The notes beneath the pieces are model-generated. The model did no database searches, had not been told where the DNA came from, and worked only from the letters and a program-made list of their open reading frames with translations. The translations under genes and the position numbers were made by a program. A stretch of 7,084 nt of DNA. It comes from Deltaproteobacteria bacterium. Lineage in GTDB: Bacteria > Desulfobacterota > Desulfobacteria > Desulfobacterales > C00003060. The stretch is from the NCBI GenBank assembly GCA_003647435.1, contig QMMV01000102.1, positions 1-7,084 of the forward strand, in the 5' to 3' direction. Below, in pieces: positions 1 through 6,812 of the stretch (its first letter is position 1; each line of letters opens with the position of its first letter).

Positions 1-9
1 ATATTATCG

Positions 10-73
10 CATACGGGCAATCCGGTATAGACCGCCTAAAACTCGAGCATAACCGAGCGTAGAGAAAGAACAG
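10..73 (+). repeat. Diverged third repeat copy (A), tail to tail with the left copy
   Basis: The last 29 bases (45-73) match 7019-7047 at 25 positions, and 55-73 is the inverse of 145-163 with one difference. Weaker likeness continues leftward (CATACGGG, then AATCCGG and TAGAC in the same order as in the right copy) with some ten bases missing. Copy A therefore points at copy B across a 71-base spacer (74-144), giving a large imperfect palindrome. The inner part of the match is by eye and uncertain. Confidence 0.65.
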
Positions 74-144
74 CGCCTGGACGGTACAATAACATGAACT
101 GGTTGCCAACAGCAGTTAGGCTAAAGCATAGGTTTGTTGCTTAA
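74..144. other. Spacer between the tail-to-tail repeat copies, no gene seen
   Basis: The 71 bases between copies A and B contain no open frame, RNA gene or terminator that I can support. Together with the two copies they fill the 262 bases left of the last gene, so that region is essentially all repeat. Confidence 0.5.
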
Positions 145-250
145 CTGTTCTTTCTCAACGCTCACTAATGCTCTCAGACAGTGAATCGGTTTACAATCGG
201 TTGGCCTGTACGCTTCTTGTATGTATTTTTTGAAAGGGCTAAAGTGATAC
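145..250 (-). repeat. Intergenic repeat, left copy (B), inverted relative to the copy at 6941-7047
   Basis: Read on the minus strand, this stretch matches 6941-7047 of the plus strand from end to end. The outer 56 bases (145-200 against 6992-7047) agree at 50 positions, including a run of 34 with a single difference (151-184 against 7008-7041). The inner 50 agree less well (about three quarters to four fifths) with small gaps around a T-run. It starts 12 bases after the histidine kinase stop. I do not recognise the family; no coding potential is visible. Confidence 0.9.
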
Positions 251-262
251 CGTTTTCCTACC

Positions 263-1672
263 TCATGCCGGAAGGGTGACCGTCACCTGAGCACCCTTTG
301 GCTTGCGGTTCTCAATACGAATCGTACCGCCATGTCCTTCCACGATATTCTTTACGATGGGGAGCCCGAGGCCGCTTCCTTTATCTTTGGTAGTGAAGAA
401 TGGCTGCCAGATTTTTTTCAGTGTTTCCTCCGGAATCCCCTCACCTTCATCGGAAAAAATGATTGTTACACTGTCTCTTTTAGCACAAAATTCGATATAT
501 ATCGACCCCCCTTCAGGCATGGCCTGCATCGCGTTAAGCAAAATGTTTAAAAAAGCCTGGTACAGGAGGCCCGGATCAGCCTGTATCTCAGGGACATCGG
601 TTGCAAATCGCTTCCGGATTTTGTAACCTTTTTTCTTGATTTCGGGATCGAGAAACGTGAGATTCTTCTCCAGGACATCATCGACCTTACACGCTATCAA
701 ATTCGGACTCCTGGGCCTGGCAAAGCTCAGGAAATCACTTACAATATTGTTGAGACGATAAGCTTCCTCAACAATGACATCCACAAGCTGAATTCCCTGA
801 TCTTTGTCGGCCATCTTCTGTTTCAACAATTCTGCTGTGCTGCTGATAATTCCAAGGGGGTTACGTATCTCGTGAGAGATAGCGGCCACCATTTCACCGA
901 GGGTTGCCAGTCTCTCGGCATGGCTTAATTTTTCCTTCAGGAGAAGCTGCTCTTGGGCCCGCTTTTCGATGATCTGCTCGCCCCGCTTTACGATATGACG
1001 AAGGATGAGGAATAACAATCCCATAACAACGGCAGAGGTGAGAATGATCCTGTATTTGAAATGGACGGTAGTACGGTAGTCCCCGGAAAGGTCCTGTATA
1101 ATCTCAAAGACCCCGAGGATGGGGCCCTCAATGTTTGACAGGGGTTTTTCGGCCCTCAAAGGTACATAAGTTCGCAATTCGCTTTTTTCAGGGGCCCCGA
1201 AAACCAGGCTCCAGAATCCTCCTGTCCGGATCAGTCTCGAGCTTGACCTGGCGAGAAGCGCCTGTTGATAATCTATACCGCCAAGCCCTTTTGTACCGAG
1301 TAGTTTCTTGTCAAAACTGTAAAAAATAACGTTTTCCCGATCATAGATATTGACCATATCGACATTAAAACTGTGAAGGGTGTTTCTTACAACACGGTCC
1401 AGTAGCTCGAACAGGGCCTTGTTCCGCAACTCGATTACCTTTCCGTACCGGTAGGCTGCCGGTACAATGAACTGCAGGAAGACCTGATGGTTGAGATTTT
1501 CTGCCATCAGCAGGGCATAGTCCTCACTCTTTTTCAAAAGTACTTTCTCGGTCCTCTGCGCGATTACCATGGATAGGATCAGGGACCCGAAAAGGATAAT
1601 GATGAGGCTGGAGAAAGTAAAATACTTGACTAACTTAAACGGTTTTATCCGTTCTGCGTTTTTTGGTTCCAT
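263..1672 (-). CDS. Membrane-bound sensor histidine kinase (NtrB/ZraS-like catalytic core)
   Basis: This two-component sensor autophosphorylates on His and passes the phosphate to a response regulator. The 469-residue protein has a transmembrane helix at about 21-38, an extracytoplasmic sensor region of about 165 residues (40-206, mixed helix then PAS/Cache-like alternation such as VDMVNIYDRENVIFYSF), and a second transmembrane helix at about 209-227. No clear HAMP domain follows; a charged, probably coiled-coil linker (228-256) leads to the dimerisation domain with H-box AISHEIRNPLG (phospho-acceptor His267). The ATPase domain has the N-box near LNILLNAMQ (Asn376/Asn380), G1 box DEGEGIP (408-414), F-box PFFTTK and G2 box GSGLGL (432-437). 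All catalytic elements are intact. No response regulator is in the window, so the partner and signal are unknown. It is the last gene, 12 bases after pgi, without a convincing Shine-Dalgarno sequence, so it may depend on read-through or coupling from pgi. Confidence 0.95.
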   Translation of the reverse strand: MEPKNAERIKPFKLVKYFTFSSLIIILFGSLILSMVIAQRTEKVLLKKSEDYALLMAENLNHQVFLQFIVPAAYRYGKVIELRNKALFELLDRVVRNTLHSFNVDMVNIYDRENVIFYSFDKKLLGTKGLGGIDYQQALLARSSSRLIRTGGFWSLVFGAPEKSELRTYVPLRAEKPLSNIEGPILGVFEIIQDLSGDYRTTVHFKYRIILTSAVVMGLLFLILRHIVKRGEQIIEKRAQEQLLLKEKLSHAERLATLGEMVAAISHEIRNPLGIISSTAELLKQKMADKDQGIQLVDVIVEEAYRLNNIVSDFLSFARPRSPNLIACKVDDVLEKNLTFLDPEIKKKGYKIRKRFATDVPEIQADPGLLYQAFLNILLNAMQAMPEGGSIYIEFCAKRDSVTIIFSDEGEGIPEETLKKIWQPFFTTKDKGSGLGLPIVKNIVEGHGGTIRIENRKPKGAQVTVTLPA

Positions 1673-1684
1673 TCACTTTGCTCG

Positions 1685-3130
1685 CTATACCATGATGCGG
1701 TAAGTTTTTTGTTCGTGAGATTTTGCAGTGAGCAGGTTGGCCCTGTTTTCAAAACCCTTTCTTCCCATCAGCGCATACGTAAGTTCTTTACCCGCTTCCA
1801 CTCCGGGTTGATCCAAAGGGTTAATCTTTAGTAACCTTCCGGCATACAGGGTCTGAACCTCAAGCAAGAAGAGAAGCTGTCCAACAGTGAATGGATTGAT
1901 TTCGGGAAGTCTTATTGTTACATGAGGCCGGTGTGCCCTGGTGAGGGCAAACTTGGTGGCTTCCTCTTCCGCGTGCATCAGCTCGTTCAGGGTGTGCCCT
2001 CCAAGATACCAGACGCCGTCCATATGTTTGAAGCCCCTCGGGATAGTGATACCTTTTCGGAATCTTTCCACCGTGAGGAAGGTAATAATTTTGTCAAACG
2101 GTCCTTCCATGTATAATTGGAGCTGCGAGTGTTGATCAGTCACACCAAGCGCCTTTACCGGAGTCGGGCCGACATTTACCACACGGCCGCTGACGTCGAG
2201 TCGTTTACCCAGGCTCTCTGCCCACAACTGGCGGTACCAGTCGGCCACATCCCGCAAGCTACCTGAATAAGGCATCATCACGGAGATGGGTTTCTTTTTT
2301 CTCGTATAAGCGAGCACCTGAAGGAGAGCGTTCATACCTGCCGGATTTTTCCACGGGTTTGATTCCGTGCAGGTTTTGTCTGCGCTTCTCGCGCCGGCAA
2401 GGAGTTCGGCAATATCTATACCGGCGACTGCGGCCGGGAGGAGACCGACAGGAGACAAAACTGAAAAACGCCCGCCCACCCCCGGATGAATCGGCAGACT
2501 TTCATATCCTTCTTTTTTGACAATTTGCCTCAAGTAGCCTTGGCTGGGATCCGTAGTTGCTATGATATGGAGTTTGTGCCTGTCATGGCCAAGCCTTCGC
2601 ATTAACCTGTTACGCACAATCAGAAACTGGCTCATGGTTTCCGCCGTGCCGCCAGACTTGCTGATCACATTGAATACGGTTTTCTCCAGGTTGACCAGAT
2701 CCAGAAGGGCGCAAAATTCCTCAGGGTCAATATTATCTGCAAAGAATACCCTGGGCAGGCCCCTGCGTTTTTCCTCTGCAAGGAGATTGTGATGTGGATG
2801 GGCGAGGGCCTTGAACAGGGCAATACCCCCGAGGGCTGATCCCCCTATTCCGAGTACGACAAAGTTTTCACACCGCCTGACAATCCGGCTGGCGGTTTTT
2901 AAGACGTCAGATAACATCTGTTTGTCATAAGGAAGATCGAAAAAAGGTAAGTCTCCTGCCTCCTTTTGCTTGTTAATCTGCTCATGGACGGCGGCAAAGG
3001 CACTTGACATGGCATCGATCTCGTCCACGGTCAGACCGTGGCGGTCTCCTACCACATCCGCCGTCATAGCAGTAAAGTCGAGTACGATTCTCATAGATCG
3101 TACCCATGAGTTGTCCTGCCAGCGTTTCAT
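1685..3130 (-). CDS. pgi: Glucose-6-phosphate isomerase
   Basis: The enzyme interconverts glucose 6-phosphate and fructose 6-phosphate in glycolysis/gluconeogenesis and acts in the cytoplasm. Key regions are in order across 481 residues: GIGGSALGG (94-102), the sugar-phosphate loop SKSGGTAET (157-165), GVGGRFS (217-223, first family signature, with the conserved Arg221), Glu305 in WAESLGK, His334 in DQHSQLQ, and Lys448 in QPGVEAGK (second signature). Glu305, His334 and Lys448 correspond by motif to the catalytic Glu, ring-opening His and Lys of the family. The second signature has Leu439 where the classical pattern has Phe/Tyr, a conservative change. The length is shorter than E. coli Pgi (549) but usual for many bacterial forms. 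AGGAAGGGG upstream supports the ATG at 3130; a second Met at codon 13 (3094, MRIVLDF) is a possible alternative. The gene follows the pyruvate-kinase-domain gene by 12 bases and precedes the histidine kinase by 12. Confidence 0.97.
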   Translation of the reverse strand: MKRWQDNSWVRSMRIVLDFTAMTADVVGDRHGLTVDEIDAMSSAFAAVHEQINKQKEAGDLPFFDLPYDKQMLSDVLKTASRIVRRCENFVVLGIGGSALGGIALFKALAHPHHNLLAEEKRRGLPRVFFADNIDPEEFCALLDLVNLEKTVFNVISKSGGTAETMSQFLIVRNRLMRRLGHDRHKLHIIATTDPSQGYLRQIVKKEGYESLPIHPGVGGRFSVLSPVGLLPAAVAGIDIAELLAGARSADKTCTESNPWKNPAGMNALLQVLAYTRKKKPISVMMPYSGSLRDVADWYRQLWAESLGKRLDVSGRVVNVGPTPVKALGVTDQHSQLQLYMEGPFDKIITFLTVERFRKGITIPRGFKHMDGVWYLGGHTLNELMHAEEEATKFALTRAHRPHVTIRLPEINPFTVGQLLFLLEVQTLYAGRLLKINPLDQPGVEAGKELTYALMGRKGFENRANLLTAKSHEQKTYRIMV

Positions 3131-3135
3131 TAGAA

Positions 3136-3144
3136 CCCCTTCCT
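3136..3144 (-). promoter_or_regulatory. Ribosome binding site of pgi, overlapping the stop of the preceding gene
   Basis: AGGAAGGGG on the minus strand begins inside the TAG stop of the pyruvate-kinase-domain gene and lies five to eight bases before the pgi ATG at 3130. It supports that start over the internal Met at codon 13 and suggests coupled translation. Confidence 0.7.
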
Positions 3145-3709
3145 ATAGCGGCTTGGCAATGATCTGGGATACGTACATGTCCAGGAATCGCTTTGAAGCT
3201 GCCGACCTTATAATGGCAACCGTATCCGCTCCACTGACAGTACCCGCCACAGCTACTACCTCCTTGCCCTCGGCAACAAGGCCTGCGTCTGCAGCCTCCA
3301 TGACGATCTCGCAGCAGACCTTGAGCCCCTGCCCGAAGCGCCTCAAGGTGTTTGCAACAAGCAGCGTGGGATATGACCCTGAGAATTTTTCTGCCAGAGC
3401 GGTTTCAATGGAATGGGTCAGTATTGTTCCCTTGTAAATCCTGCCTCCAAGACGTGTGATTTCTTCGTAAGCGTCCTCTGAAAACTGATCCTGGTTCGGG
3501 CCCAAAAACCCGACTGAATGGGCAACTACCACAAGATTGAGATCTTCCCCCCGCAGCCTTCGTGCGGCCAGCACCCCCGTTTGACCGGAAGTAGATGCCA
3601 CAACTGCATCCTCGTATCCATCATCATGAATCAGTCCATAAAGAATGTCCATGCAGACCCCGGTATTCTTAGGGCCTGGTTTTTCAAAATATTCAACTGT
3701 ACGTTTCAT
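3143..3709 (-). CDS. Stand-alone pyruvate kinase C-terminal (alpha/beta) domain protein, function unknown
   Basis: The 188-residue product looks like the pyruvate kinase C-terminal alpha/beta domain (the PK_C family) occurring alone, without the catalytic barrel. It begins MKRTVEYFEKPGPKNT, then alternates strands and helices: VVASTSGQTGVLAARRL (about 37-53), LVVVAHSVGF (59-68), THSIETALAEKF, TLRRFGQGLKVCCEIVMEAADAGL, and VVAVAGTVSGADTVAIIR (about 150-167), which resembles the phosphate-holding loop of the PK effector site. No signal peptide or membrane segment is seen, so it should be cytoplasmic. In full pyruvate kinases this domain carries the allosteric effector site; as a free protein its ligand is unknown. 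An upstream in-frame ATG at 3856 would overlap mlaD by over 100 bases; the start at 3709 is preferred because GGAGG lies six bases before it and the protein then begins with the family-typical N-terminus. It sits between mlaD (33-34 base gap) and pgi (12 bases). Confidence 0.88.
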   Translation of the reverse strand: MKRTVEYFEKPGPKNTGVCMDILYGLIHDDGYEDAVVASTSGQTGVLAARRLRGEDLNLVVVAHSVGFLGPNQDQFSEDAYEEITRLGGRIYKGTILTHSIETALAEKFSGSYPTLLVANTLRRFGQGLKVCCEIVMEAADAGLVAEGKEVVAVAGTVSGADTVAIIRSAASKRFLDMYVSQIIAKPL

Positions 3710-3712
3710 AAT

Positions 3713-3721
3713 GCTCCTCCC
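3713..3721 (-). promoter_or_regulatory. Strong Shine-Dalgarno site that fixes the start of the pyruvate-kinase-domain gene
   Basis: GGGAGGAGC on the minus strand, with its GGAGG core ending six bases before the ATG at 3709, is the best ribosome binding site in the window. It argues against the longer frame that starts at 3856 within mlaD. Confidence 0.8.
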
Positions 3722-3743
3722 GTAGCTTGATTCCCCGTCTTCC

Positions 3744-5240
3744 CTACTTTGGAATAGGTGCACCCGAAAGAAGTGTTTTGATGTCTTCATCTGAAAAGTG
3801 CAGACCTGCGCCAATAAAGAGGGACGCATTGTCGTCATCGCTGATAAAATCGTCAACTCCGCCGGTCAGATATACGTATTGAAACGGTGTATAGTCTGCC
3901 TTAAACTTCAGGTGAGGGTTTTTATCGGGATCGAAATCAAAGGCCTCGAGAGATAGAACGAGGCGGTCGTCAAAGAGATAATAATCGGCGGCTACCCCGC
4001 CTGTCGATTCAAAAAGCCCGCCCCGGAGCCCCAGGTTATAGTAACGCTTGGCAATCTGGGCTGAAAACTTGATTTCATCTTTTTCAATTTCTTCCTTATG
4101 TTCGGTAACGGGGATACCTCCGTTGATCGTAGTGGTTGTGTCGGTCACCGTTCTCTTGCCTGCAGGATCATCTATCACCTGCAGGAGATAATACTTGTCC
4201 TCTTTCGGTTGAATTCGCAGAGAAAGGTAGGACTTAAGGCTATCACCATCGAGGAGATACTCCCCCCTGTAATCGAGATACGTTCGATATTTTTCTTCCT
4301 TTTGTAAGTAATCATTGATCCCTGTCAGGGTAGTATTAATGTTTTCTATAGTTTCTTCTTCCTGTACCAGTTTGCCGATAGTTCCTTCCCCTTTGTTTAT
4401 CTTGCCTGCAATGTCATTTAAGGCGACCAGCGTTTTGTTGATGGTTTCAATGGTCTCTTTATCATGGACGAGCTTGCCGATGGTTCCTTCCCCCCTGTTA
4501 ATCTTTTCCGTAATTTCCTTTAACGCCAGGATGGTTTCCTGGAGCTGGCTGGAAGTCTCTCGCATGCTGGCCACAATCTGGCGTATGGGTTCCTTGTTGG
4601 TTCTACTCAGGTCTTCGAGGTCATTTGAAAAGACGTTGAAGCTGTGCAGTATCTGGTCGATATTTTCACTGTTTCTTTGTGCCGTTTCATTTAGCGTTTT
4701 AGCCAGCTCACGGAGGTTGGTTGTGATCGTTTTCAATGAGGCCTCTCCCTCTTTTCCGCCCACGACACTCGATAGCGAGCCCGTGATTTGCTTGATGTCC
4801 TCTGCAATGGCACCCAGTCGTGTCAAAAGGACGTCGATATTGGCGGCAGATACAGTCCGTTGGATGCGTCCCCCTGGTTGTATGGTTGGTGCCCTGGGGA
4901 CGCCTGGTATTAATTCCACGTATTTGTCTCCAAGGACGCCCTTTGTACGAATGGCCGCCTGCACATCTTCGCCGACCTTGACATCTGGCTTAAGTACAAG
5001 TGTTACCTTCGCTTTGCCCGCCTCAAGCGCTATTTCCTTGACTTGCCCGACCTCGATGCCGGCGATCTGAACAGGGGCCCCCTTTACAAGGCCTTCGGCG
5101 GAATCAAAGTAAGAATATATCTCGTAACCAGGTCTTAGCTTATACTCAAATTTGCCTACCTTCATGCACATGTAAGCAAGTATTATGATGCCGATAACAA
5201 CGAGAAAACCCACCTTTGCTTCAATGCTAAGTTTCGTCAT
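3744..5240 (-). CDS. mlaD: MlaD-like MCE protein with long helical region and C-terminal beta-barrel-like domain
   Basis: This is the substrate-binding MCE component of the transporter, anchored in the inner membrane. At 498 residues it is much longer than E. coli MlaD (about 180). Visible parts in order: one transmembrane helix (about 10-26); an MCE domain (about 38-116) with the conserved run AEGLVKGAPVQIAGIEVGQV at 48-67 and the later GVLGDKYVEL; a long helical, coiled-coil-like stretch (about 130-315) containing two tandem 34-residue GEGTIGKLV repeats; then a beta-rich part (about 318-482) with roughly ten strands of alternating polarity and many aromatic residues (for example LKSYLSLRIQP, VAADYYLFDD, RLVLSLEAFDF, QYVYLTGGVDDF). 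The last strand ends GAGLHF, resembling an outer-membrane beta-signal, but a 16-residue polar tail follows. The architecture matches the MlaD-barrel fusions described for Veillonella parvula, proposed to bridge both membranes. The start is supported by GGGAAAG eight bases upstream. The fold of the C-terminal part is inferred from pattern, not a search. Confidence 0.93.
   Translation of the reverse strand: MTKLSIEAKVGFLVVIGIIILAYMCMKVGKFEYKLRPGYEIYSYFDSAEGLVKGAPVQIAGIEVGQVKEIALEAGKAKVTLVLKPDVKVGEDVQAAIRTKGVLGDKYVELIPGVPRAPTIQPGGRIQRTVSAANIDVLLTRLGAIAEDIKQITGSLSSVVGGKEGEASLKTITTNLRELAKTLNETAQRNSENIDQILHSFNVFSNDLEDLSRTNKEPIRQIVASMRETSSQLQETILALKEITEKINRGEGTIGKLVHDKETIETINKTLVALNDIAGKINKGEGTIGKLVQEEETIENINTTLTGINDYLQKEEKYRTYLDYRGEYLLDGDSLKSYLSLRIQPKEDKYYLLQVIDDPAGKRTVTDTTTTINGGIPVTEHKEEIEKDEIKFSAQIAKRYYNLGLRGGLFESTGGVAADYYLFDDRLVLSLEAFDFDPDKNPHLKFKADYTPFQYVYLTGGVDDFISDDDNASLFIGAGLHFSDEDIKTLLSGAPIPK
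4308..4508 (-). repeat. Tandem 34-codon repeat inside mlaD
   Basis: Two adjacent copies of a 34-residue (102-base) unit cover MlaD residues about 245-277 and 279-311. Both read K-I-N-[RK]-GEGTIGKLV followed by an acidic stretch, ETIE-x-IN and a hydrophobic helix ending in ND. The DNA copies remain alike but carry mostly silent and conservative differences, so this is an old, selected duplication rather than a recent one. GEGTIGKL turns between helices are common in the post-MCE region of long MCE proteins; each unit probably adds one helical segment to the periplasmic stalk. Confidence 0.85.
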
Positions 5241-5248
5241 ATTGCTAT

Positions 5249-5255
5249 CTTTCCC
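5249..5255 (-). promoter_or_regulatory. Ribosome binding site of mlaD, touching the mlaF stop codon
   Basis: On the minus strand GGGAAAG lies eight bases before the mlaD ATG, and its first G is the last base of the mlaF TAG stop. The overlap suggests that ribosomes finishing mlaF help start mlaD, which would keep ATPase and MCE subunit levels linked. Confidence 0.6.
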
Positions 5256-6001
5256 TATACAATCCTGATTGGTCCCTCGGCTTTTCCCTGAAGGAACTGC
5301 TGCAAGACCGGATTCCGAGACGACCGTACAGTATCCGGTGCGCCGCTTTCAATGATTTTCCCCTGATACAACATGGCAACCGCGTCTGCAATCTTAAATG
5401 TGGATTGAATATCATGGCTGATTACAACAGATGTCGCTTTTGTCCGCCTCTGGGTTTCGACAATGAGACAATTAATAGCATCGGATGTGATGGGATCGAG
5501 GCCTGTGGTGGGCTCGTCAAAGAGAATAATCTTCGGGTCGAGTGCAAGGGCCCTGGCAAGGCCCACGCGCTTTCGCATGCCGCCACTTAACTCGGAAGGC
5601 ATCTTGTGTGTCACATCTTTGAGGCCTACCTGCAGTAGTTTTTCTTCAACAATCCTGTCAATCTCGTATTGCTTCAGCTTAGTATGCTCCTGGAGGGGAA
5701 AGGCCACGTTTTCTCCCACGGTCATGGAATCAAACAGGGCTGCTCCCTGGAAGAGCATCCCGAAATTCTTTCTGATGTCATTCAGTTCTCGATCACTCAA
5801 GCCGGCGATGTCTACCCCTTCGATCAGCACCTTGCCTTTATCCGGCTTAAGGAGCCCGATCATGTGTTTTAAGAGGACACTCTTTCCCCCTCCGCTCCGG
5901 CCAATGATAACTGTGATTTTGCCCGCTTCAATCTCAAGATTCAGGCCGTCCAGGACCTTTTGTCCGTTAAATGATTTATGGATGTCAATCAGCTTAATCA
6001 T
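5255..6001 (-). CDS. mlaF: MlaF-family ABC transporter ATP-binding protein
   Basis: This cytoplasmic ATPase binds MlaE and powers lipid movement by ATP hydrolysis. All nucleotide-binding motifs are intact in the 248 residues: Walker A GRSGGGKS at 34-41, Q-loop Gln85 in GMLFQGAALFD, ABC signature LSGGM at 138-142, Walker B IILFDEP at 158-164 with catalytic Glu163, D-loop GLDP at 167-170, and switch His196 in VISHD. The segment after the Q-loop (GAALFDSMTVGENVAFPL) is typical of the MlaF/Mce ATPase branch rather than of amino-acid importers. The C-terminus ends in a short GPIRIV tail; in E. coli the MlaF tail region and MlaB help regulate the ATPase, and no mlaB is present here. The 40-base gap after mlaE contains no strong Shine-Dalgarno sequence close to the ATG (a GGTGAG lies about 15 bases upstream), so translation may rely on coupling or be weak. 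The TAG stop runs directly into the ribosome site of mlaD. Confidence 0.97.
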   Translation of the reverse strand: MIKLIDIHKSFNGQKVLDGLNLEIEAGKITVIIGRSGGGKSVLLKHMIGLLKPDKGKVLIEGVDIAGLSDRELNDIRKNFGMLFQGAALFDSMTVGENVAFPLQEHTKLKQYEIDRIVEEKLLQVGLKDVTHKMPSELSGGMRKRVGLARALALDPKIILFDEPTTGLDPITSDAINCLIVETQRRTKATSVVISHDIQSTFKIADAVAMLYQGKIIESGAPDTVRSSRNPVLQQFLQGKAEGPIRIV

Positions 6002-6041
6002 AGAAAAAGGTATCTACTCACCACATTTAGCCCTGAACCAT

Positions 6042-6812
6042 CTAAAACATTGCTGCCGTCATGAAATAGTCACTGATCAAAATGGATACCGAGGATATAA
6101 CCACTGCTTCCGTGGTCGCCTTTCCCACTCCCTGGGCACCACCTGAGGCATAAAAACCTTTGTAGCATCCAACCAAAGACAGTATCAACCCGAATACGGC
6201 TGACTTGACAAGGCCATTGAATATATCTTCCAGCTCTACGATCTCAATAATTTTGGCTATGAAAATTCCTGAATTGACTTTTAATAACCCGACACCGACT
6301 GCATATCCTGCTAAAATACCCAGAAAATCTGCAATTACGGTTAGCACAGGCAGGATGAGTACCGCTGCCACTATGCGTGGCACCACAAGGTATTTGATCG
6401 GATCGGCAGCCATTGTGTATAAGGCATCAATCTGTTCCGTGACCCTCATAGAGCCGAGCTCTGCCGCCATGGCGGAACCGGCCCGCCCTGTGACCATGAG
6501 GCCCGTTAACACCGGACCAAGCTCCCGGGTCATACCAAGTGCTACGGTAGTTCCTATCAGGCTCTCGGCCCCAAATTTTCGAAAACCGTAATGACTTTCA
6601 AGGGCAAGGACCGCGCCGGCAAAAGATCCGGTGAGGATAACCACGAGCCATGAATCAACGCCCACAAACTCCATCTGCTTAAAAATAGCCCGGATGCGTA
6701 GAGGTGGCCGAAATGTCCAGGCAAGGGCCTTCAAAAAAAGAAGCATGATGAAACCAAACTCTTCAATGAAGCGGATGAGAGCGCTACCTATGGCTTCTAT
6801 TGCTTTTATCAT
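6042..6812 (-). CDS. mlaE: MlaE-family ABC transporter permease (phospholipid trafficking)
   Basis: This is the inner-membrane permease of an Mla-type (MCE) lipid transporter; a homodimer would pass phospholipids between the inner membrane and the MCE ring formed by MlaD, driven by MlaF. The 256-residue length is normal for the family. An N-terminal amphipathic/hydrophobic helix (about 8-34) is followed by hydrophobic segments near 53-72, 83-108, 142-178 and 201-218, and a last one near 235-255. The family signature is clear at 96-131, with RELGPVLTGL, GRAGSAMAAELG and the terminal EQIDAL. It is the first gene of the block, and mlaF follows 40 bases after its stop. The chosen ATG is the first plausible one and gives a full-length N-terminus, but no good Shine-Dalgarno sequence lies before it, so the exact start is less certain than the identity. 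The permease could in principle belong to another MCE paralogue (e.g. TGD1-like or Mce YrbE); the mlaF-mlaD neighbours favour Mla. Confidence 0.97.
   Translation of the reverse strand: MIKAIEAIGSALIRFIEEFGFIMLLFLKALAWTFRPPLRIRAIFKQMEFVGVDSWLVVILTGSFAGAVLALESHYGFRKFGAESLIGTTVALGMTRELGPVLTGLMVTGRAGSAMAAELGSMRVTEQIDALYTMAADPIKYLVVPRIVAAVLILPVLTVIADFLGILAGYAVGVGLLKVNSGIFIAKIIEIVELEDIFNGLVKSAVFGLILSLVGCYKGFYASGGAQGVGKATTEAVVISSVSILISDYFMTAAMF

Noticed and set aside
75..121. Possible integron attC site (GCCT at 75-78 and GTTAGGC at 115-121)
   Set aside because: Only the right-hand core motif fits; the left end lacks the matching AAC, the length is short, and no integrase or cassette array is present.
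145..262. Intrinsic terminator after the histidine kinase gene
   Set aside because: The run at 226-231 is T on the plus strand, so the leftward transcript has an A-run there, and no GC-rich stem precedes a U-run on the minus strand.
271..287. GGTGAC/GTCACC palindrome near the end of the histidine kinase gene
   Set aside because: It lies within codons for the normal C-terminal strand (VTVT) and is best explained by coding sequence.
3710..3856. N-terminal extension of the pyruvate-kinase-domain protein starting at 3856
   Set aside because: It would overlap mlaD by over 100 bases, its added residues do not look like the family, and a strong ribosome site sits right before the ATG at 3709.
4315..5070. 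Long plus-strand open frame of about 250 codons opposite mlaD
   Set aside because: It is antisense to a clear MCE gene, rich in Ser, Met and Val from complementing MlaD codons, with no recognisable domain or ribosome site; a shadow of the real gene.
5463..6146. Plus-strand open frame of about 227 codons opposite mlaF and the end of mlaE
   Set aside because: It runs across two certain genes and their spacer on the other strand and shows no protein-like motifs.
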